This document shows positions 1 through 11,481 of a DNA stretch of 64,000 nucleotides, in pieces. Under the pieces are notes generated by a model. It saw only the letters and a program-made list of their open reading frames with translations. It was not told the DNA's origin and made no database searches. A program made the position numbers and the translations under genes. The DNA is from Hemerocallis citrina (taxonomy: Eukaryota; Streptophyta; Magnoliopsida; Asparagales; Asphodelaceae). The DNA is taken from positions 31,190,430 to 31,254,429 of the forward strand of contig CM030359.1 of the NCBI GenBank assembly GCA_017893485.1, in the 5' to 3' direction. Numbering within the stretch: the first letter of the stretch is position 1; each line of letters opens with the position of its first letter.

Positions 1-557
1 GAAAGGTGGAGGAATATTTTTCTTTTCAATACTCAATTCAATTTACCTATTTAATGTAAACAATATTACCACATATGTTCCCCTCATTAACACTTTATAA
101 CATGCTATGTTGAATCGTTGATGTGTTAAGGCTTGACCTCAGACTAATTAATATTTAATTAACAAGTGATTAAGATAATATTTAGGTGCAAGTGCTTGTT
201 GCCCACCAAGATTGTCTAAATAGAGAATTGAGACCAATCACTTGTAGCCACCATTAATGGAATAAATAATTAAGTCTGTATGCCACCAAACACTAGAATT
301 AAAGGACAACTAAAAAATGATAAATAGTACTAATAGGACAGTTTTGTTTATTAGCAAAATCAAACAATACTAATATTGTTGATCTATAATCAGTACAAAA
401 AGTCGAACAAAAACATTCTTGTCATTTACGAAACTATAATCATTTGGACACATGTATTGTTTATGTTTATTTTGTTTCGGCGAAGTTGAATTTTTATTTT
501 TTAATATGCCACTTTCGAAACTATTTGAAAATAAATAAAATAAATAAATAAATAAAT
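1..557. other. AT-rich intergenic DNA, no gene seen
   Basis: No open frame of note, no RNA gene and no recognisable repeat family is visible. The stretch ends in a short TAAA-type simple repeat just before the inverted-repeat element. Confidence 0.6.
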
Positions 558-1150
558 AGTTACCAAAGTATTTGCTCTCGTGGACTCAACAACTAAACTT
601 GTCATTCCCAACAGTGAGTTTAGTTGTTTTATGCTCGCCGTTGGGACACAACGAGTTTAGTGCTAAATTGTTTAGAAATTTGTTGTTTCCAATGGCGAGT
701 TCACTTCAAAATTTTCAATGAAGAATCACTGTTCCCAACAGCGATGACATTTATACTAGAATCGCTGTTGGGAACGACGAGGATATAAGAAATTTCACAG
801 AAAGTGAAACACTCTATTGGACTTAGTAAATTTTTGAAGAAGAAAAAAAACTCGATAGAAATTTTTTTGAACTAAACTCGCTGTTCCCAACAGCGAGTCT
901 AGTGTAAATGTCCTCACTGTTGGAAATGACGAGTCTTCAAAAAAAAAACTCTATGTTCCCAATAGCGAGTTTAGTGTAAATGTCATCGTCGTTGGGAGTG
1001 GCGAGTCTTCAAAAAAAAAAAAAATTTAACTAAACTCGTCGTTCCCAACAGCGAATCTAGTATAAATGTTCTCGTCGTTGAGAACGATGAATCTTCATTG
1101 AAAATTTTGAAATAAACTCGCTGTTGAGAACGGCGAGTTTCGAATATATT

Positions 1151-1185
<35 letters not shown>

Positions 1186-1296
1186 ATATATATATATACT
1201 CGTCGTGTTCCAATGGTGAGCATGAAACAACTAAACTCGCCGTTGGGAACGACGAATTTATTTGTTGAGTCCACGAGCGCAAATACTTTGGCAACT
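558..1296. mobile_element. Inverted-repeat DNA element with internal palindromes
   Basis: The two ends are inverted copies of each other: 559-590 matches the reverse complement of 1264-1295 with two mismatches over 32 bp, and the similarity continues inward for another 30 bp or so. The inside holds many short inverted motifs of the type CTCGCTGTTCCCAACAGCG, in both orientations, at roughly 600-780, 880-1000, 1035-1140 and 1230-1260. It also contains a (TA)n run. No coding frame is present, so it is non-autonomous. I do not see a clear target-site duplication, so the superfamily (CACTA-like, Mutator-like or foldback) is open. Confidence 0.7.
1144..1198. repeat. (TA)n simple repeat
   Basis: An almost pure TA run of about 55 bp lies inside the inverted-repeat element and forms part of its central spacer. 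Confidence 0.9.
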
Positions 1297-1457
1297 CTCC
1301 ACTTTCTGTAAATAGTTTTAAAACGTGGCGTATAAAAAAAAATCTTAGAAGTTAGTAAAGATAGTCAAATACACAAAAAAAGTTGATAGCAAAAGTTAAA
1401 CCTAAAACAAAAAAAATGTGTGCACCAGACTTGAAACTAACTTCTATGGCAATCAGC

Positions 1458-1740
1458 CACTACAAACAAACATGGAATTCCCGGCATTTATATTTGGCTT
1501 TCCCGGCGTTTACAAACGCCGGGGTTGATGACCACGGCACTCACTGAAGCGCCGCCGCAAGCGCCGGGTGTTCCTCCGCCGAGGATGCGGAAAACTTTCC
1601 CTGGCGTTTTCAAACGCCGGGGATGTATTTTACGCTATCCCGGCGTGTGGAAACGCCGTTATATAATAATTTTCGTTTTTAATTTTTTTTTCTTTTAAAA
1701 AACCTTTCCCGGCGTTTTCAAACGCCGGGTTAGGTTGTTT
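1458..1740 (+). mobile_element. CACTA (En/Spm) terminus with subterminal palindromes
   Basis: The segment opens with CACTACAAACAA, the terminal form of plant CACTA transposons. Within 280 bp it carries four palindromes of the form CCCGGCGTTT-N-AAACGCCGGG, at about 1501-1522, 1598-1621, 1638-1656 and 1708-1729. Arrays of short subterminal repeats behind a CACTA end are the binding sites of the CACTA transposase in known elements. The other end is not certain: an exact inverted copy of the 12-bp tip lies at 3113-3124, but the flanking trinucleotides (AGC and TCA) do not match and no palindromes lie beside it. Confidence 0.7.
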
Positions 1741-1753
1741 TTTTTTCAAATTT

Positions 1754-1757
<4 letters not shown>

Positions 1758-1839
<82 letters not shown>

Positions 1840-1850
1840 AATATATATAT
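1758..1850. repeat. (TA)n(TTA)n compound microsatellite
   Basis: A run of TA is followed directly by TTA/ATT units and a short second TA run. It creates an artificial Ile/Tyr-rich open frame on the minus strand. Confidence 0.9.
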
Positions 1851-2640
1851 AAAGGATTTTAGCAAATCAAAATAGAAGTAATTCAATTCATAATTTTCTT
1901 CAAATTCATGAACAAACATAATAAACAATATAAATGTACTTTTGAACACAAAAATGTACTTTTGAACACAAATTTATTCCAATAATTAAACAATTATAAC
2001 CAAATTATCCCCAAATTTTAAGTGAAGTAGCAATATATTCACAAACCAAGAACTCCATCAACCAAGGAATTCATGTTAAATGAGCAAAGTAACAAAGGTA
2101 GTTTAACAAATTTTAACTTCTACATGTTAAAAACTGCCTTCAAACCATTCATTAACTATCTATATTGAGATATTCACATACATCTTGATTTGCTCACATG
2201 ATGCCTAGTACCACAATCCGACCTCATACTCAAATAGAAAACTTTTACTCTCAGACGGCTGAATCTTTAGGCTGGGTTTTTAACCGTGACTGTAGACAAG
2301 TTACTAATATGAGGATATGCAGCCTTCTCATCCAGCTGATTTTGAGCCCATATCATCAGCCTCAGCAAGCCAGGAAGCTTTGGTTCTGCAAATGAATAGG
2401 AACTTCAATGCTGAATCTACTGTTATGCTTATAAAGGTGTGAATAAGAAATTAATAAGAAATCTGTGAATAAGAAATTAATAAGAAATTAATAAAGTTTA
2501 ATAAAAAATAAAAAATACAGGTAGAGTAGAATTCTCATTACAGGTTAAAACCAAGAATTGCAATCAGTAAGGAAATTAATATTGTTTAACTTGATGTTTG
2601 TAGCATGTAAGAATATGACTGAAAACAGATTATGTCCTAT
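1851..2640. other. Non-coding DNA between CACTA terminus and LysM exon
   Basis: AT-rich sequence without a recognised gene. If the inverted tip at 3113-3124 is the true end of the CACTA element, this would be the element's interior. Confidence 0.4.
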
Positions 2641-2646
2641 TCTTAC

Positions 2647-3074
2647 CTCCTTGAGTTGCTGTTCTCATGGGAACAAAATTGACCCACCCTGGTGCCAAAA
2701 ACTGGGGATTCTTTAATCCTGTATTCATTTTCTGAATCTCCCCCTCATCAGAAGACAATTGATCAGAAATTGTATGTAGTGTCACCTTGTTGTACTGCAT
2801 ATGTTACGACCTCTACTATTCTTCCATTACCTTCATTATAACACCCACATGGGAGGTGAATAGTAATAACCTGCCCGGCTTGGAGTTGGAGTCCGTCATC
2901 TATGTTCCATGCCAGACCACTGAAAACCTTAGTAGTGACTACGTCTGAGGTGTCACCAGGTCGTACTAAGTACTTGGTGTCATGAAAGTATGCTACTGTA
3001 CCATTTCCTATGTCCTCACACTGGCATGGAACTTGCACCAGAAAGTCCGGTTCAGGTGTAGATGGACGAGGAAT
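2647..3074 (-). pseudogene. LysM receptor-like gene, one frameshifted exon
   Basis: Read on the minus strand, an acceptor (CTATACACAG, ending at 3075) opens an exon that closes at a GTAAGA donor (2641-2646). The translation has the CxC motif that separates LysM modules (VPCQCED), a LysM with RPGDTSDVV, a second CxC (LPCGC), and a further LysM opening VQQGDT and closing in APGWVNFVPM. This is the extracellular part of plant LysM receptor-like kinases of the LYK/CERK1/NFR1 type, plasma-membrane proteins that bind chitin or Nod-factor oligosaccharides; a LysM GPI-anchored protein is a less likely alternative. Near 2767 the frame breaks: the stop falls directly after GDTTYNF, and the family-like sequence resumes in another frame, as expected from a lost base. 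No signal peptide, transmembrane or kinase exon is visible nearby, so it is a fragment. Confidence 0.75.
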
Positions 3075-3124
3075 CTGTGTATAGAAATTAAAGATGATTT
3101 CACTCATTAGAATTGTTTGTAGTG

Positions 3125-4297
3125 TCAGTTCTATTGATTGCCTCAATAATGCTGACAAACAAGCTCAAAGAAAGACAGTATTAATGGAGCTCTCCATAAG
3201 TCCATTATATGCATCTCCAATCCAACTCTAATCCAAAGATTCTAATCTGCACACTGTGTGTGTATATATATATATATAAAGGAAGAAGACTAAAGAAACA
3301 TGCAACTATAAATTATTCATACTAGTAATCTTCTACAAACCGTCGGGGAAGATTGAATTGTTCAGGAATTCATGCAAGTATATACATCCCCATCAAAAGA
3401 TCTCAGTTCATAATTCTCTGATCCATCTCTCAAATTGGTCTCCCTTTCAGCATCATAATTGATCGCAGAGATTCTCTTGCAGCTTCATAATTCATATGGA
3501 CTACAGACTTGCAGCTTCATAATTCATATTGAGATAGAATTGTAACAGAAATACAACCAACATTTACTTATAAATATGCAAACAAATAATCTAAACTTAA
3601 ATTTGGATTATCATGTTCCAAATACTTCAATGAAATGCAAAAAGAACAGTGGATACATCAATATTTAGAAAACATTGATATCAAGACACGGGTAAAGAAC
3701 ATAAAGCAAGTAAATCTGCAGGTCACAGAAAATTTCTAATAAAAACTAAGTCTCGAGGACATCGCCATAACATTGTACACTGTAACATTATACATCACAC
3801 TGTGCATACATTTAGTCCAAATGACATCAAGCAATATAACTATGACCTACATAATAAAAATATGACATCCATAGAGCATACAAAGAAAAAAGTAGTATAA
3901 TGGACTATTAGTACATGTAGAATCACCAAATTTGATAAGCTTCAGAGTCTATACAAAAGTAATAATAGTTCCCTAATATAAAATGTGTGAAGAAGTGTTT
4001 CAAAATTATTGACAATGTGCTCACGAAGCAACCAAGAAGTGTCCCCACACATAAAGATAAATTATAAAACTTCAAGACATGTATCTCAAGTGTCGGGCAC
4101 AGGCCCAGGGAGTGTCCATGAAGTTTCGAAATCAGATAAGTGTTTGACACAGGTACAGCTCCACCATAGATTTGTTTGTGCTAAAAAGAATCCTAAAACA
4201 TTTTTTTCTCCAAACATAATCAATGAATATTTTGTGCTAGAGCACTTAAATTTTAGAAAACTCTAAACTACCAAGCAAAACAGCAACTGGATCAAGT
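3125..4297. other. Non-coding DNA left of the Tekay element
   Basis: No gene is recognised. A 22-bp motif beginning CTTGCAGCTTCAT occurs twice near 3477 and 3508. By position, this should be the continuation of the bZIP intron interrupted by the retrotransposon, but no bZIP basic-region exon can be found here on the minus strand. Confidence 0.45.
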
Positions 4298-4931
4298 AAA
4301 CTTGTAACGCCCCGAATCCCAAATACACTGAATTCGAGATGTTCTACAGGATCTTTTCACTTTCTTTAGTACAATTTTACAAGAAAATTTAAACTTTTCA
4401 CTTTACATCAGAGTTTACATCAATATTACACTTTTCATTTGCACAGCGGAAGTAAAATTTACAACAATGAAATAAATATACAACAACATGGTATAATCTT
4501 TAAGCATCCATTCCTCTTTAATCCTTAACATGCCATTTACCTGTATATAAGACTGTGGGTACGTCAGTTTATTCAACCGACGATCATTATACACGGCCAT
4601 CCTCTCTATGCCGGAAATAGTATAACTTAATTTTCCATATTTAGCAAACACAAACTTGTCACATTACAATTAAAGGGACTACCCTATTGATGTCGTGTTG
4701 TGATTGTGCACTTAGTCCTTAATGCATTTATCTATAATACATGACACTAATGCGCACTTGTTCGGATTCTATGCATCCCATACTACATAGGTTCGAGGGC
4801 AAGCCCTTAATCGTTCTTCATCTTGGTAGGGTTCAATCCCTCGTTATGACTTAATCTACTGCTGTAACTACGGTAGGTATCCTAGATGATCTATGAGTGC
4901 AAGCACGTGTACAGAAAACTTGGAGGGGAAT

Positions 4932-5185
4932 CCCACGTCATGTCACGACTCATCGTGAAGAACCTATGGACAATTCAGCCTCCTTCATGGCACACGATCC
5001 TCATGCAGTCACCAAACATCCCACAAGCATCGCCACCGGGACGGTACCCTGGAGAAGTATTCACGTCATGTCACGACGCATCGTGAAGAACATGTGAAAT
5101 ACTCTCCGCCGCCACGGTACCCTGGAGCCGTATCCACGTCATGTCACGACGCATCGTGAAGAACCTGTGAAATACTCTCCGCCGC
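4932..5185. repeat. Tandem repeat inside the Tekay LTR
   Basis: Three imperfect copies of a unit of about 70 bp built around CACGTCATGTCACGACGC and ATCGTGAAGAACCTG, partly interleaved with GGTACCCTGGAG. The same array is present in the other LTR near 13706-13960. It accounts for the short overlapping frames in this part of both LTRs. Confidence 0.7.
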
Positions 5186-5920
5186 AAATCCGATGGCCCT
5201 CACTCGTGTTTTTCTCCTACTTTCATAACGTCTTCACTATGTACTAGTCCTTATTTTAATAGAATCATGAATAAAATCAAAGTTCTAGAGTTAGCCTCTC
5301 CACTAACCGGACTTATTTATTTATACAAACGTGACCAACCTTAGCCTTTCATTTCAATATTTCATTTCTTTTTCTTTCTAATTGCCGGGGGAGACTTAGC
5401 TACTCTTTCAATTCAATTCCAATTCACAATATCCACATTGAGTACTTATAACTCATAAAATTCATATTCATAACCAACGAATTTCTTTTTCATCAACATG
5501 ATCTCTAATTCATTCATTAATCCATAATCATACATGAACTCATGTACTTTATCAATTAATAATTCCACATTTGGAATTCACATCACTAATGAGTATTCAT
5601 ACTTCATATTTCCACATTATTCTCAAGTGAGAATAAATTGCATTATGTCACACAACAAAGTTTCTTTTTGCCAAATCATCTTCTAATACTCCATTTCAAT
5701 TTATTCTTATAAACTATAATTTTTCACAAGTGTATACTCTAGAACCATAGTTCTAATTATGTCTTTTATTCACAAAACCATGGTTTATTTCATTCAAATA
5801 ATCCCCAAATCATCTTCATAAAATCCCTTACATTTTTATGAGAATAACCATATTTTTTTCACAATTTTTGGACGCCTAGAAACCCAAAAAAATATTTTTT
5901 TTTCATACATACCGAGGGTA

Positions 5921-6131
5921 GGAATGGAACACAGGCACACGGAGAAAACAGCCAAGAGCACCTGCCGATAGGCCAACTGTGCTAGCGGTATAAGGAAGGG
6001 CTAGAGAGTATTTATTACTCTCGGTCGGTATTCTATTTGTTTTCAAAAAAGTGAGATATATATATGCGGCTAAGGGGATTCGAACCGTTCAACACAGAGA
6101 ACCCAACCGCACAGCAAGACCACTTGAGCTA
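5921..6131 (-). promoter_or_regulatory. Two tRNA-like Pol III box A/box B modules in the LTR
   Basis: On the minus strand, TAGCACAGTTGG (5973-5984) fits the box A consensus TRGCNNAGYNGG, followed after 42 bp by GTTCCATTCC (5921-5930), a weak box B. A second module follows: TAGCTCAAGTGG (6120-6131), then after 33 bp a perfect box B, GGTTCGAATCC (6076-6086). The spacing is that of tRNA genes and tRNA-derived SINEs. The acceptor-stem pairing I tried for the second module does not work, so these are tRNA-like sequences and not intact tRNA genes. The other LTR has both modules at 14695-14758 and 14850-14905. Confidence 0.55.
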
Positions 6132-7849
6132 CGCGCTCAGTTGTCAAATGTATAGTTTCGAATCCATTTAACTTATGCTCTCTGTTATTTAGAATATTTC
6201 GATGTTCAACTAGCTTTTGTTTCATTTTGCTCTCATCAAAATATACTGTATAATTCCAGAATAATCCTACTTCACATAATTTATATATCAGTGTGATCAA
6301 AATAATTTTTGTAATAATTAAAACATAATTTCCCACATTTAATTCAAATTATACATTCTAACACTCTCTTTTTGATGTTTCTTTGCCCCATAGTGTTCTA
6401 ATCTTTTTGACAATACACTTCACATCAATCCACTGATTTTAATAATTTATCTACATACAACTCTTATTGAATTTATTCATACCCATATTAACATAAAGGG
6501 TCTATTTAACACAAAACTCAAACTACTAACTTTGTGGGTAGTTCTTTGATATTAACAATGTGGTTTCATTAAATCAACCTATGCTTCTAGTCAAATTATG
6601 TACATCACAATATATAACCACGTATCAATTTGCATGTTCACATCTCAATCATTCAAGAAAGTTATTCTTTTCCAAAAGTGTGCTCTTTCTTAATCAATTT
6701 CATGCTTCAAATTTCCAATTAAACTAGCATTCTTATTAGTATTTTCCATGCATCATGTCTCAATATCATACTAGCATCATTCTTAAGGAAATTTAACCAC
6801 TATCATTCATTCATTCTAACAAGCATGGAGAATTTCACCCACAACTCAATTTTAACAATAGAACCACGTGCAAGTTGTTCATTAACATTCCAATCAATTT
6901 ATGAACTAACTTTCCCATAAAAAATGTATTCTTATTAATATTTTCTATGCATCATTTCTAATTAGAAATAAGGAAAATCAAACCCACCTTGTATGGAGAG
7001 AAAACAACACAATAGCAACAAAGTCCTTGCAAATGAATGCACCTCCTCCTAGACGCTCGCACACACCTCCAAGCCCAAGCAAAACCGAAAGCTTCCCCTT
7101 TTGATGCCGGCCTTCTTCTCCTTGTTGAAAGCAACACAATCCCACACAATTCTCTCAATCTTTTTAACTCACAACTACTACTAAATAATGCTATTAGACT
7201 ATAGGTTTGGAAAGATATAATTGCATAAGAATATTAGCCATGGGAGGGGGTATTTATACTAGAAATCAAATGGAATGGAGGGCTAGGATTAACTAGTTGG
7301 TTGTAGGATGGAAGGCCAAGATGAAAGTAGGAGTTATAAAAACTACCCACACCCAAATAACCACCATGCCATGACTACCACTCCAATTTTGAGTTTCCCT
7401 CCAAGAAGTAATCCGGCCTAGCACTTTTGTGCATGTTACACGTGTACGTGCAATACACGTGCATGCCACTAGGCCTAAAAAATTGTACATTTTAATTTTG
7501 TACAAAAATAAAATAGTATTAAAATAGTCTTCTACATGACAAGTTAAATAAAAAAAAATAGATTAATCCATGGGCTTTAGTCTTGGGCCAAAATAGTTAT
7601 TTAAAATAAAATAAATAAATTACATTTTGGGCTTTTAAGAAAATGGCCTTTTAATTAAATTAAAATAAGGCTTTCTATCCATTTAAAGAAAGGCTTTTGT
7701 ACATAAAATAATTTGAGAATACATATTTAAATATTTATACACATCACAAATAAAAATAATTATAAGATTTAATTCAACCAAAATATTGCACGTGCACACT
7801 ACGTGCAAAATAAATAATTTTTCATTAATTGAAAAATCAGGGTATTACA

Positions 7850-7862
7850 ATACTCCCTCCTT
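7850..7862 (-). other. Polypurine tract of the Tekay-like element
   Basis: On the minus strand the purine-rich AAGGAGGGAGTAT lies directly before the 3' LTR, the position used to prime plus-strand DNA synthesis. Confidence 0.75.
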
Positions 7863-7952
7863 AGAATAGTTCCGTCCCCGGAACTACAGTCAAGAGCGAG
7901 AAAAACAGAAAATACAACACAACAACAAGGACAAAAAGATACAAAGATACAA

Positions 7953-10900
7953 TCAAGCAAAAAGCTCAGGATAGTCCTTCAACATCCTCTCTTCAGATTC
8001 CCAAGTAGCCTCTTCAACCAAGTAGTTTCTCTAGACTACCTTGACCATCGGTATCGTCTTATTTCTCAAGACTTTTTCTCGACGATCAACAATCTCAACA
8101 GGAGACTCGATGTAATTCAGGTCTAACTGCAAACCTTCCGGCACTTCGGGCAAATGATGACTCGGGTCTGGAATATAACCTCTCAGCATAGACACATGAA
8201 AGACATTGTGCACCTGAGACAACTCCTCCGGTAATTTAAGCCGGTAAGCAGTTTTCCCGATCCTTTTTAATATCTTGTACGGGCCTATAAACCTCAGGGC
8301 TAACTTCCCACCTTTGCCAAATCGAACCACACCTTTACTGGGTGATACCTTCAGAAAGACGAAGTCACCGACCTCAAACTCAAGGTCCCTTCTCCGGTGG
8401 TCTGCATAGCTTTTCTGCCTGCTCTGAGCTTCCACCAACCTTTTCCTGATCAGATCAATCTTCTCAGAAGTTTGTTGTACAAGCTCAGGACCAAACAACT
8501 GACGCTCCCCAACTTCATACCAACAAACAGGAGTCCTGCACTTCCTGCCACACAAAGCTTCGTACGGCGCCATCTCGATGCTAGCCTGAAAACTGTTGTT
8601 GTAGGCAAACTCTACCAAAGGTAAATGCCTTTCCCAACTGCCTCCAAAGTCTAGTATACAACACCGAAGCATATCCTCAAGAATGCGGTTGACTCTCTCG
8701 GTCTGCCCATCGGTTTGCGGATGAAAAACAGTGTTGAAATCTGTCTTGGTCCCCAAAGCTGTCTGAAGACTCCTCCAGAAATGCGAAGTAAACCGCGCAT
8801 CTCGATCAGACACAATAGTTGACAGAACACCATGAAGCCGGACAATCTCACCAACATACAACTCAGCTAACTTGTCCATCGAAGCAGTGAGTTTCATCGC
8901 CAAAAAGTGAGCGGACTTGGTTAGTCGATCGACTATAACCCAAATCGCATCATTGCCTTTAGAACTCTCAGGCAATCCCGTGATGAAATCCATACTGATG
9001 TTATCCCACTTCCATTCCGGAATAGGTAACGGCTGTAATAGACCTTCGGATCTCTGATTTTCGGCTTTGACTTGCTGACAAACCTCACACTTCGCAACAA
9101 ATTCGGCCACATCCCGCTTCAAACCTGACCACCAAAAATGTTGTTTGATGTCTTTGTACATCTTAGTACTCCCAGGATGTACCGACAAAAGAGTAGCATG
9201 CGCCTCCTGAAGAATACTCTCTTTCAGGTCCGCCTGATTTGGAACACACAGCCTATCTCCAAACCACAGCACTCCATCCCTGATTTGAAATTCGGGCAAC
9301 CTGTCAGCACCAACCTGCTCCTTCATCTCCAAAATATCAGCATCAACCTCCTGACTTGCAATGATCCTTGTATTCAATGTAGGCTGAAGCCTCAACTGAG
9401 CCAAAGATGCTCCCAATCCTTGCAAGACAACCTCAATACCTGCCCGATCCAACTCCTCAATCAGTTGCTTCTGAGTTGTAATTAAACTAGCCAAACTGCT
9501 CTTGCGACTAAGTGCATTAGCAACAACATTAGCCTTCCCAGGAGGATACTTGATCTCAGGTCGCATGTCCTCAAGCACTTCCAACCATCTCCGCTGCCTC
9601 AGATTCAGATCCCTCTGCTGATATATATACTTCAAACTCTTGTGGTCCGTGTACATGTTCAGCTTCTCACCGTACACGTAGTGCCTCAATTGCTTCAAGG
9701 CAAAGATAATCGCAGCCAACTCCAGATCCTGAGTCAGGTAATTCTTCTCATGTGGTCGTAGTTGCCTAGACCCATAAGCGATTACTCTTCCTTCTTGCAT
9801 TAAGACACAACCAAGCCCCCGATGTGAAGCATCGCTATAAACATCATATTCAACACTTGCTCTAGGCAAAGCCAGGATAGGTGCAGTAGTCAGCTTCTCT
9901 TTCAACTCCTGAAAGCTCGCCTCACATTGCTCAGTCCACTTGAAGCTCACATTCTTCTTGGTCAGTCCAGTAAGCGGTACAGCTATCTGAGCGTATCCTT
10001 GAATGAATCTCCTGTAGTATCCAGTCATCCCAAGAAAACTTCTGACTTCCTTTACTGTAGTAGGCCTAGCCCAGTCTCTCACTGCCTCTATCTTCTGAGG
10101 GTCAGCTGCCACTCCCTCCTTAGAAAGGATGTGAGCTAGGAATGCCACTTCAGATTTCCAGAAATCACACTTGGATAACTTGGCATACAACTTCTGTTCT
10201 TCCAATTTCTTCAAAACTGCTGCCAGATGCTCGGTGTGCTCCTCCTCTGACTTGGAGTACACGAGGATATCGTCGATAAACACCACGACGAAAGAATCAA
10301 TGAACGGCCTCAGAACTCTGTTCATCAAATCCATGAAGATTGCGGGTGCATTCGTCACTCCAAATGGCATAACTAAGAATTCGTAATGCCCATGTCGAGT
10401 TCTAAATGCAGTTTTGTGCACATCTTCGGCTTTCACTCGAACTTGGTGGTAACCTGATCAAAGATCTATTTTGGAGAAAACAGCTGCTCCTTGTAGACGA
10501 TCGAACAAATCATCAATTCGAGGAATCAGATACTTATTCTGAACAGTGACCTTATTCAGCTCCCAGTAATCGATACACATTCTCATCGATCCATCCTTCT
10601 TCTTTACCAAAAGCACTGGTGCTCCCCAAGGTGACGCACTAGGTTGAATAAAGCCTTTCTCCAATAGTTCCTCAATCTGCCGTTTCACCTCATCCTGTTC
10701 CACTGGAGCCATCCTTTACGGTGCCTTAGAAATAGGTGCACTTCCCGGTTGAACAGTGATGCTGAACTCTACATCACGATGTGGAGGTAACCCAGGAAAA
10801 TCTTCCAAGAACACAGTCGGATAGTCCCGAACCACAAGAATCTCTTGCACTTCCACAGGAGTCTCTTCCTTGCGGATAGTTGCCACCAGCTTAGAACACT

Positions 10901-11384
10901 TCTGCTTCCCTTGGAAAGTGACTTCAGGTCCACCTTGAGCCTTCACTGTTACCGTCTTGGTCTTGCACTCGATGTTTGCACTGTACACCGACATCCAATC
11001 AATGCCAATGATAACATCGACTCCCAAGATAGTCAGCTCGATCAGATCGATGCCAAAGATTCGATTCCCAATCACAATCTCGCAGTCAGCATAATACCGA
11101 TCAGTGGTTAGAGTTTCCCTTGACGGAGTAGCTACTGCTAAGATCTTTCCTGGAAAAATCTTTGGTTCAACCCCCAACACTTTATCAAATTTTGGAAACA
11201 CAAAAGTATGAGAGGATCCAGTATCGAACAACACAACAGCTTTCATTCCATTAAGATAAAGTTCGCCTGTTGCATAATACGCATCATTACATAACAATTT
11301 CACAATATGAGAGGGAAAAGAAATGACAAAACTTCTAGACATCAGCCCTCGTACCGGTGATGACCTGGTCTGCTTCACCAGCAT
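7953..11384 (-). pseudogene. Tekay-like pol: protease, RT, RNase H, integrase, chromodomain
   Basis: One frame, interrupted by three stops. Protease: VLFDTGSSHTF near residue 54 of the first block (10716-11384). RT starts at 10712, with the motif [12 protein letters not shown] about 50 residues into the 801-residue block 8031-10436. RNase H has [13 protein letters not shown]; the integrase has a His-His-Cys-Cys finger (CEVCQQV), then [16 protein letters not shown] and DGQTERVN with the catalytic acidic residues. The C-terminus has the GPY-type module ([12 protein letters not shown]) and a chromodomain, which in relatives binds modified histone H3 and directs integration. Stops: TAA at the protease/RT join, TGA near 10445 between two RT blocks (CGA to TGA type), and TAG at 8031-8033 in place of the chromodomain Trp. 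The frame beyond that TAG continues cleanly (EEATWESE) to a natural TGA at 7953-7955. Confidence 0.92.
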
Positions 11385-11481
11385 CAGCCTCCGTCAAGGC
11401 AAATACTTGCCCTGGCTGGTACGGCCTCTTCCCATTCTGCTGAGTTGATCCCCCACGGATGGCATTTCGCGATTTGGAGCA

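Larger units (their letters stand above)
4303..7849 (-). repeat. Tekay-like element, 3' LTR (3547 bp)
   Basis: In plus coordinates the LTR starts TGTAACGCCCC and ends GGGTATTACA, so on the element's own strand it runs TGTAATACCC to GGGGCGTTACA. It is collinear with 13077-16622. It contains an internal tandem repeat, two tRNA-like box A/B modules and a TATA box (7251-7258). Small ORFs inside it are not conserved as genes. Confidence 0.93.

Noticed and set aside
1746..1949. Ile/Tyr-rich minus-strand ORF
   Set aside because: It is translation of a TA/TTA microsatellite.
3923..4266. Overlapping ORFs on both strands left of the Tekay element
   Set aside because: They are short, have no domain, and no link with bZIP exons could be made.
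6065..6140. True tRNA gene on the minus strand
   Set aside because: Boxes A and B are good, but the acceptor-stem halves I tried do not pair and the sequence is duplicated in both LTRs; kept only as a tRNA-like module.
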